Part shown: positions 57,462 through 64,000 of the stretch, piece after piece
Position numbering within the stretch: the first letter of the stretch is position 1
How the letters are laid out: each line of letters starts with the position of its first letter
Assembly (NCBI RefSeq): GCF_000974685.2
Contig: NZ_AP018738.1
Location: forward strand, 124,001-188,000
Length of the DNA stretch: 64,000 nucleotides
Reading direction: 5' to 3'
Origin: Ferriphaselus amnicola
Lineage (GTDB): Bacteria > Pseudomonadota > Gammaproteobacteria > Burkholderiales > Gallionellaceae
The notes under the pieces: model-generated
Database searches by the model: none
What the model saw: the letters and a program-made list of their open reading frames with translations, nothing else
Told to the model about the DNA's origin: nothing
Translations under genes and position numbers: made by a program

Positions 57462-60400
57462 TCAGTGAGAGTACCCCGAATTTTGTGTAAGCATAGAGTC
57501 CAACTCTTCCCCAGGTATCGGTCTGCTAAAGTAATAGCCCTGCCCAAAATCGCACCCTATTTTCAATAGAAGGTCGCGCTGCTCTAATGTTTCAACCCCT
57601 TCGGCTATCACTTTAAGACCTAATTTATGCGCCATCACCACTATCGCCTCACAAAGAGCATAATCCGACGGATCGCTGGCCATATTCCTAACGAAGGACT
57701 GGTCAATTTTCAAATAGTCGATATCAAACTTCTTCAAGTAGGACAGTGAGGAATAACCCGTACCAAAATCGTCAATCGAAACTTGAATACCCGCATCTCG
57801 GAAGCTGAAAAGCTTGCGAGAAGTTGTCTCATCTGTGTTCAACAACAAACTTTCGGTAATCTCAACACAAAGATTCCTGCCACTGAGGCCATTTTCTTTC
57901 AAGTGCGAAACCCACAACACGTCTGCGCTATCACCACTTCTAAACTGTATAGGTGATTTGTTTACACTAATTTGGAAACCACCATGAGAAAGTTGATTCC
58001 ATCGCTTTAGCCAGCGTACAGATTCGTGCAGCACCCACTCCCCAATTGGAATGATGTGTCCAGTTTCCTCCGCCAATGGAATGAATGTCATCGGGCTAAT
58101 CATCCCTCTTGCTGGATGAATCCATCTCAAAAGTGCTTCAGCTTTAAATATATTATTGGTAGATAGCTCAACAATCGGTTGAAAATAAACTCTGAGCTGC
58201 CCAGACTCCAAAACGCCAGCCAATTCGCTAGATAAGCGTAATCGATTCAGTGCATCTGCCTGTAAAGATGGGGTGAAGAAACTAAATCTGCCCTTTCCTT
58301 GACCTTTGGCCGCATACATTGCACGGTCAGCGTATTGCATCAATTGTGATGGCTGGGTTGTATCATCAGGGTAGATAGAGATACCGATACTGGCAGAAGA
58401 GTAAACCAACTCTTCTCCAAGTTTGTACGGTGCCACCAGACGCTCAAGAAGCTGGCCAGCTAGGCGTTCCACATCACCAACTCCATTAAGTTGGCTCAGC
58501 AGCACCGTAAACTCATCTCCGCCCAGCCTCCCCACAGTATCGGACTCGCGTACACACGCCTCGATTCTCCTACTTGCCTCAACTAGGAGATCGTCGCCAA
58601 TATGATGGCCTAGGGTGTCATTGATCTCCTTGAAGCGATCAAGGTCAATAATAAGAATAGCCAGAGAAGTCTGGCTACGTTGTGTTTTTTTAATCTCTTG
58701 CTCTAGTCGATCTCGCAACATACGCCTGTTTGGCAAGCCTGTCAGCGTATCGTAGTTCGCTTGCCTCCAGACCAACTCATCGGCATGTTTTTTGTCGGTT
58801 ATATCCAAGAAAAGCGCTATGCGCCGATTAACCGAGCCATCTGGGTGATAAATCGTATTGATGGAAAGTTGTTCTGCGAATACCTCACCATTCTTACGAC
58901 GATTCCATACCTCCCCTTGCCAGCGCCCCGTCTGCTTCAGCGCCTGCCACATCTCCCGATAAAAACTTGCACCCTGGCGCCCCGAGCTGAGTAGGCGAGG
59001 ATTTTTGCCGACGACCTCCGATTCAGAAAACCCTGTTGTTAACGTAAAGGCTGGATTGGTTGCAACGATATTGTCATTGGCATCGACCACCATGATGGCC
59101 TCAGTGCTGTTGCCATACACCATGCTAGCAAGCTTCAATGACTCTTCTGCTTGACGTCGCTTGGATATATCTCGGAAACTCCAAACGCGTCCGACTATCT
59201 GCTCACCTATGCATTGCGGTCGCGAATAGCGCTCAAAATGGCGACCATCCCTGAACGCCAAAACATCAAAGCTTTCCTCTGCCGGTTGCTGGTAGAGCAT
59301 CCGCACTGTACTCAAGAAACCATCCGGATCCACAAGTTGATCAAGCACATATGCAATCGCAGTAGCATCGTCACCACCGGCCATTACAGCATCCGGAATA
59401 CCCCAAAGCCTCATGAATTGCTGGTTGTAACTGGTAATCTTGCCTGCGCTATCCACCACCAATATGCCGTCAGCGGTCGACTCCAGTGTGGCAACCAACA
59501 GTGAGGTCTTTTCCGCCATCTCTTGCTCGGCCTGTTTGCGATTGGTCAGATCGGAGTGCGTCCCTACCATGCGCAACGGATTCCCTTGCTCATCCCGACT
59601 AGCTAACATCCCTCGCGCCAGAATCCACTTCCAAGAGCCATTTTTGCACCGCATACGAAACTCAACCGAATAACTTGATTCGGTCCCGTTAAGATATTCG
59701 GCTATCGCATGTGTTACTCGCGCTTTGTCTTCTGGGTGTAGGTGCTCAATCCACGCCGCACCTAGTTGAGGAAAATCATGATCGAAATAACCGACCATTT
59801 CCATCCAGCGTTCGGAGAAAATTGCTTGGTCCGTTTTCGGGTTCCAGTCCCACACTCCATCTCCTGCCCCCTCCAATGCAAATTTCCAACGCTCTTCGCT
59901 TTCCTTTAATGCCTGTTCTTGTTGTTTACTTGCAGTAATATCCTGAAAAAATACCGCCATCTGATTGGGAAGCGTTTGGAATGCACTCACTGCATAGGCG
60001 CCGTTGATTCTTCCCTCCTGATATGAGATCTGTTGCGTGAACCAGGTGCCACCATACGCGGCAACTCTGCGATACTGAGATGGAACTTCGGTAGCAATCA
60101 GAGCAGGGAATGCTTCCTCAATTGTTTTCCCAATGAACTGACAATTATCCACACCGAGAATGTGATCGGCCGCAGGGTTGGCTCCGCTGAATACCAAGTG
60201 ACCATCCGAATCGACACAGTACATGTGCATTCCCATCGGAGCATTGTTCAAAACGGCGCGAGAGAATGCGTGTTGTTGCTCAAGTTGAATTCGAGATTGA
60301 TCGATGATGCCGAGAGTTTCCTTCTGGGCGGTAATATCGCGAATCACACTTAATACATGTATCGCACCATCAAGCTCGATGACTCGCGAGTGGATTTCAA

Positions 60401-60686
60401 CAGGCATGACTCGACCATCTTTGCATATATGCGCCGACTCAAAGCGAGCTTGACCATTTAGCATCAAAGTCCTCATGCGCTCAGGAACTCGCGATGCAAA
60501 CTCGGGAGGGTCGAACTCGCTGATGCGACGACCAATCATCTCCTGCTGAGAATACCCTCGCTGTTCCGCACCTGACCGATTGACTTCGACGATTCGTCCA
60601 GTCATGTCGAGTATCAGCATACAGTCTGCCGCCATATCAAATAGTAATCGATAACGATCAAGAGTCATCGGTTCGGTCTTTTTCAT
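57462..60686 (-). CDS. Soluble multi-PAS GGDEF-EAL protein
   Basis: 1074 residues without membrane segments. About five PAS/PAC domains occupy ~10-650 (for example ADCMLILDMTGRIVEVNRSG, WKFALEGAGDGVWDWNPKTD, TLESTADGILVVDSAGKITS, GNSTEAIMVVDANDNIVATN). GGDEF is at ~660-815 with RLGGDEF, EAL at ~830-1070 with [21 protein letters not shown] and KIDQSF. It probably responds to cytoplasmic redox or small ligands and adjusts c-di-GMP. ATG 60686 (MKKTEPM) is preferred; the frame is open to 60767 without similarity. Codon use is more A/T-rich than in its neighbours. Confidence 0.9.
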   Translation of the reverse strand: MKKTEPMTLDRYRLLFDMAADCMLILDMTGRIVEVNRSGAEQRGYSQQEMIGRRISEFDPPEFASRVPERMRTLMLNGQARFESAHICKDGRVMPVEIHSRVIELDGAIHVLSVIRDITAQKETLGIIDQSRIQLEQQHAFSRAVLNNAPMGMHMYCVDSDGHLVFSGANPAADHILGVDNCQFIGKTIEEAFPALIATEVPSQYRRVAAYGGTWFTQQISYQEGRINGAYAVSAFQTLPNQMAVFFQDITASKQQEQALKESEERWKFALEGAGDGVWDWNPKTDQAIFSERWMEMVGYFDHDFPQLGAAWIEHLHPEDKARVTHAIAEYLNGTESSYSVEFRMRCKNGSWKWILARGMLASRDEQGNPLRMVGTHSDLTNRKQAEQEMAEKTSLLVATLESTADGILVVDSAGKITSYNQQFMRLWGIPDAVMAGGDDATAIAYVLDQLVDPDGFLSTVRMLYQQPAEESFDVLAFRDGRHFERYSRPQCIGEQIVGRVWSFRDISKRRQAEESLKLASMVYGNSTEAIMVVDANDNIVATNPAFTLTTGFSESEVVGKNPRLLSSGRQGASFYREMWQALKQTGRWQGEVWNRRKNGEVFAEQLSINTIYHPDGSVNRRIALFLDITDKKHADELVWRQANYDTLTGLPNRRMLRDRLEQEIKKTQRSQTSLAILIIDLDRFKEINDTLGHHIGDDLLVEASRRIEACVRESDTVGRLGGDEFTVLLSQLNGVGDVERLAGQLLERLVAPYKLGEELVYSSASIGISIYPDDTTQPSQLMQYADRAMYAAKGQGKGRFSFFTPSLQADALNRLRLSSELAGVLESGQLRVYFQPIVELSTNNIFKAEALLRWIHPARGMISPMTFIPLAEETGHIIPIGEWVLHESVRWLKRWNQLSHGGFQISVNKSPIQFRSGDSADVLWVSHLKENGLSGRNLCVEITESLLLNTDETTSRKLFSFRDAGIQVSIDDFGTGYSSLSYLKKFDIDYLKIDQSFVRNMASDPSDYALCEAIVVMAHKLGLKVIAEGVETLEQRDLLLKIGCDFGQGYYFSRPIPGEELDSMLTQNSGYSH

Positions 60687-61355
60687 AGAGCATTTCCCAT
60701 CTGTGACGCAAAAGTCGGCAACCATGCTGCAATTGATTTGAAATATTACCCCATTTCCATTACCCACCTGCAGCCACCGCGAAAGGACTATCCATGAACC
60801 ACCGTCACCACCGCTCCCTCGCTAGCCGCAACTTCCAAACCGCCTCACTCAATGCTACTAACCCATCCCGCAATCTCACCAACAAGGCTACCTGAACATT
60901 AGAGCACCTCGAAAATCCCCTGCTGACATGAGAAAATCTGGTTAACGAAACGAACTTGCATTAGCCAGTGTTAAGACAAGTCTATTTGCTTCACAGGAGC
61001 TAGAAGCGAAGCTGAACAAGCTTGGGGAAGTGCTGAGTGTGATAAACATGCTTTGGGTCTGAGTGCCTTTGTAGCCAATGAATGGAGCACTTTGCCGTAG
61101 GCTATGGTCTGTGCCGCTCCCTCAATTGCCATGGGCAGCAGCCAACCCAGAGTGGACGAAGGGTAGATTTCTGCCGGATACACCATTCCTCGATCCTAGG
61201 GCAGTTTTGGGCAGATGATTGCTAAGGGCGACTACACAATTCCCAGCCCCAGAAAATGCTTACAACTTCGAACCGCTTCTGAGTTTCGCATCTCACTCTT
61301 CGTTAAGCATGCGTTCGGCAAGTAGATAACCCTAGCTTAGTCACCAGTTGGAATA
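60687..61355. other. Gap without recognised genes
   Basis: No gene with family features. A 33-codon frame starts at ATG 60794 after GAAAGGA but is Asn/Arg/His-rich and unconvincing, and a 71-residue minus-strand frame (60971-61186) also lacks features. I see nothing else here apart from possible promoter space for the minus-strand PAS gene. Confidence 0.4.
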
Positions 61356-61664
61356 TCAAGTTCGAAGAAATACGGCACCATTCTCAATTTTTGTAATCAG
61401 TTTTCCTGCACAACCTTTGTCAGGTGCAATAGCTTGCCCATCCTCTAAATTGATGTTCCATCCGTGCAGCGGACAGGCCACGGTGTGGCCGAACACGATG
61501 CCCTGCGACAGCGGTCCGCCCTTGTGCGGACACTTATCGTGCAGGGCGAACACCTGATCGTCGGCACTGCGGAACAGCGCGATGTCGCCTTGCGCGGTCT
61601 TCAGCACGCGCGAACCCAGCGGTGGGATGTCTTCCAGTGTTGCAATCAGTTGCCAGTTTTCCAT
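61356..61664 (-). CDS. nirD: Nitrite reductase small subunit NirD (Rieske-type)
   Basis: 102 residues, normal NirD length. The Rieske [2Fe-2S] ligands are visible as CPHKGGPLSQG and CPLHGWNINLEDG. It pairs with NirB in the cytoplasmic NADH-dependent reduction of nitrite to ammonium. ATG 61664 has AAGGAA upstream; the longer frame runs into nirB. It follows nirB by 13 bases. Confidence 0.92.
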   Translation of the reverse strand: MENWQLIATLEDIPPLGSRVLKTAQGDIALFRSADDQVFALHDKCPHKGGPLSQGIVFGHTVACPLHGWNINLEDGQAIAPDKGCAGKLITKIENGAVFLRT

Positions 61665-61677
61665 GATGAGTTCCTTG

Positions 61678-64000
61678 TCAGATTGAGAGTGGGGAGAATT
61701 CGCGCGGATTGACGTTTTCGGTCGCCCACGGGTCTTTTTCTTCTTGCAATGCGTAGCGCAGGCGTTCATACAGCGCCTTGCGCTGGGCGGCATCTTCGAT
61801 CACCTGCTGCTTCACGTAATCCAGTCCGACGCGCTCGACGTAATGCACGGTGCGATCCAGATAGCGCGCCTCTTCGCGGTAGAGTTGGAGGAAGGCGCCT
61901 GAGTATTCCAGTACCTCCTCGCGGGTTTTCACCTTAACCAAAAATTGCGCGACCTCAGTCTTGATGCCGCCGTTGCCTGCCACGTAGAGTTCCCAGCCGG
62001 AATCCACGCCGATGATGCCGACATCCTTGATGCCTGATTCGGCGCAGTTGCGCGGGCAACCGGACACGGCGATCTTGACCTTGTGCGGCGAGTTTAGCTT
62101 CCACAGGGCCTGCTCAAGATCAATCCCCATCTGGGTGGAATCCTGCACGCCGAAGCGGCACCATTCGCTGCCCACGCAGGTCTTCACCGTGCGCAGCGCC
62201 TTGGCGTAGGCGTGGCCGGAAGGCATGTCGAGGTCGGCCCAGACGCTGGGCAGGTCTTCCTTCTGGATGCCGAACATGTCGATGCGCTGGCCACCCGTCA
62301 CCTTGATGGCAGTGATGTTGTATTTGTCGGCCACGTCGGCGATGCGGCGCAGTTGCGCGGCAGTCGTCGTCCCACCCCACATGCGCGGTACCACCGAGAA
62401 GCTGCCGTCCTTCTGGATATTGCCGTGCGCCCGTTCGTTGATGAAGCGCGACTGTGGATCGTCCTGCGCCACGCGCGGATGGGCGCACAGCACGTAGTAG
62501 TTCAGTGCTGGGCGGCAGGAAGCACAGCCGTTCGGCGTGCGCCATTCCAGCTCCTGCATCACCTGCGGGATGCGGATCAGCGTGCGCTCCTTGATCGCCG
62601 CGCGCACCGCCTCGTGGGTCAGCTCGGTGCAGCCGCACATCGGTTTGGACTTGTTCGCCTGCGGCGTGTATGCGCCGCCCACGGTAGAGGCGATGATCTG
62701 TTCGACCAGCCCAGTGCAGGAGCCGCAGGAGGCCGATGCCTTGGTGTGTTTGCGCACCTCGTCCAGCGTAAACAGGCCGTTTTCCGTGATCGCATTGACG
62801 ATGGTGCCTTTGCACACGCCATTACAACCGCACACCTCCATGCTGTCCGGCATGGCCGCCGTGCTGTTTTGCCCCTGATGGCCGGTGTTGCCCAGATGAG
62901 ATTGGCCGAACATAAGGTGGTCACGCAGCTCGGCCACGTTCTTGCCGTCGCGGATCATCTGGAAATACCAAGCGCCATCCTTGGTGTCGCCGTACATCAC
63001 CGCACCGACCAGAACGTCGTTTTGCAGCACCAGCTTTTTGTACACACCACCGGCGGCATCGTGCAGCACGATTTCTTCGGTGTGCTCGTTACCGGTGAAG
63101 TCGCCCGCCGAGAACAGATCAATGCCGGTGACCTTAAGTTTGGTCGAAGTCACCGAGCCTTGATAGCGCGCGATGCCCAGTTGCGCCAGATGATTGGCGC
63201 AGACCTTGGCCATGTCGAACAAGGGCGCGACCAGTCCGTAAGCCGTGCCGCGATGCGATACGCATTCGCCCACGGCGTAGATGGCTGGGTCGCTGGTTTG
63301 CAGCGTGTCATCTACTACGATGCCACGATTGCAATCAATGTCAGCGGACTCCGCCAGCGCCGTGTTGGGACGGATGCCGACCGCCATCACCACTAGATCG
63401 GCGGGAATTTCTGTTCCGTCCTTGAAACGAATCGCTGACACGCGCCCCTGTTCGCTGCCTATCAGCGCCTGCGTCTGCGCTTCCAGACGGAACTTCAGCC
63501 CCTTGGCTTCCAGCGAAGCTCGCAGCAAGTCAGCCGCCGCTTTGTCCAGTTGCCGCTCCATCAGCCAAGGCATGATGTGCACCACGGTCACGTCCATACC
63601 GCGCAAAGCCAGACCGTTGGCGGCTTCCAGCCCGAGCAAGCCGCCGCCGATGACCACGGCGTGCTGGTACTTTGCCGCTGCGTCTATCATGGCGTGGGTG
63701 TCGTGGATGTCGCGGTAACCGATCACGCCGTCCAGTGAGTTGCCGGGCACGGGCAGGATGAACGGCGTGGAGCCGGTCGCCAGCAGCAGGCGGTCATAGT
63801 CCGCCGTGGTGCCATCTTCGGCGTGGACGATCTTGTTCAACCGGTCGATGCGCACCACTTTCTTGTTCAGGTGCAGGGTGATCTTGTTCTGCGCATACCA
63901 GTCGAGATCGTTCAGGATGATGTCCTCAATCTCCTGTTCGCCCGCCAGCACCGGCGACAGCATGATGCGGTTGTAGTTGGGGTAAGGCTCCGCGCCGAAC
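61678..64000 (-). CDS. nirB: Nitrite reductase large subunit NirB (N-terminus outside window)
   Basis: The gene continues past the window edge; about 774 of ~810-840 residues are present. Order: FAD/NAD(P)H oxidoreductase domain (VVIGGGLLGLEAANGLALRG, AIYAVGECVSHRG), two BFD-like [2Fe-2S] regions (CGCNGVCKGT with CGSCTGLV, then CGCTELTH with NGCASCRP), the ferredoxin-like half-domain, and the siroheme/[4Fe-4S] domain (GSEWCRFG and SGCPRNCAESG). It reduces nitrite to ammonium using NADH, for nitrogen assimilation. Neighbouring nirD supports the assignment. Confidence 0.95.
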   Translation of the reverse strand, partial: FGAEPYPNYNRIMLSPVLAGEQEIEDIILNDLDWYAQNKITLHLNKKVVRIDRLNKIVHAEDGTTADYDRLLLATGSTPFILPVPGNSLDGVIGYRDIHDTHAMIDAAAKYQHAVVIGGGLLGLEAANGLALRGMDVTVVHIMPWLMERQLDKAAADLLRASLEAKGLKFRLEAQTQALIGSEQGRVSAIRFKDGTEIPADLVVMAVGIRPNTALAESADIDCNRGIVVDDTLQTSDPAIYAVGECVSHRGTAYGLVAPLFDMAKVCANHLAQLGIARYQGSVTSTKLKVTGIDLFSAGDFTGNEHTEEIVLHDAAGGVYKKLVLQNDVLVGAVMYGDTKDGAWYFQMIRDGKNVAELRDHLMFGQSHLGNTGHQGQNSTAAMPDSMEVCGCNGVCKGTIVNAITENGLFTLDEVRKHTKASASCGSCTGLVEQIIASTVGGAYTPQANKSKPMCGCTELTHEAVRAAIKERTLIRIPQVMQELEWRTPNGCASCRPALNYYVLCAHPRVAQDDPQSRFINERAHGNIQKDGSFSVVPRMWGGTTTAAQLRRIADVADKYNITAIKVTGGQRIDMFGIQKEDLPSVWADLDMPSGHAYAKALRTVKTCVGSEWCRFGVQDSTQMGIDLEQALWKLNSPHKVKIAVSGCPRNCAESGIKDVGIIGVDSGWELYVAGNGGIKTEVAQFLVKVKTREEVLEYSGAFLQLYREEARYLDRTVHYVERVGLDYVKQQVIEDAAQRKALYERLRYALQEEKDPWATENVNPREFSPLSI

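Noticed and set aside
60880-60960. Possible insertion-sequence end near GAGCACCTCGAAAATCCCC
   Set aside because: No matching inverted end or transposase nearby.
62212-63396. 394-residue plus-strand open frame
   Set aside because: Antisense to nirB; Arg/His/Val-rich shadow of a GC-rich gene.

Overview
The window reads as a chromosomal segment of a chemolithoautotrophic betaproteobacterium. I infer the Gallionellaceae (Sideroxydans/Gallionella/Ferriphaselus type of iron oxidiser). The grounds are a form II RuBisCO with CbbQ/CbbO activase and a divergent CbbR, a separate phosphoribulokinase, an assimilatory-type NirBD, the leuS-lptE-holA order, and an unusually high number of c-di-GMP proteins. 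The genus is inference; no rRNA gene is present.

Region by region. 1-4.1 kb: envelope polysaccharide genes (partial GT2, acyltransferase-SGNH, GT4, GtrA). 4.1-8.4 kb: a minus-strand operon of a PstS-like protein, an outer-membrane porin-like protein and a membrane GGDEF/EAL protein with a degenerate GSDEF site. 8.6-12 kb: OxyR followed by a peroxide-defence cluster (rubrerythrin, rubredoxin, Dps, rubredoxin reductase) preceded by a near-consensus OxyR site. 12-17.8 kb: cbbM-cbbQ-cbbO with divergent cbbR. 17.8-24 kb: minus-strand operon leuS-lptE-holA-cutA-dsbD. 24-34.6 kb: prk, uvrD, mannose-1-phosphate guanylyltransferase, thrB and neighbours, a LOG-family gene, polA and tRNA-Met.

34.6-38.9 kb is an accessory element next to tRNA-Met: a tyrosine integrase, an overlapping DNA-binding gene, a winged-helix/nuclease-like protein, a long inverted-repeat control region and a 450-nt noncoding stretch made almost entirely of consecutive hairpins. 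39-45 kb is a signalling operon: a solute-binding protein without any transporter, a PAS-GGDEF-EAL protein with a C-terminal zinc-binding CZB domain, a FixL-like kinase and a FixJ-like regulator. 45.4-48.3 kb is a minor-pilin operon ending in a secreted, repetitive Ser/Lys/Asp-rich protein. 48.7-60.8 kb holds three more large GGDEF-EAL proteins and an Aer-like chemoreceptor; the first of these starts directly after a run of 16 G. The window closes with nirD and a partial nirB.

Together the genes describe a CO2-fixing, microaerophilic surface dweller: Calvin-cycle genes, peroxide defence without visible catalase, and a dense c-di-GMP, chemotaxis and pilus layer. The most unusual signals are the hairpin array, the poly-G tract, the transporter-less solute-binding/CZB/FixLJ operon, and a perfect 21-bp palindrome in front of the pilin operon.
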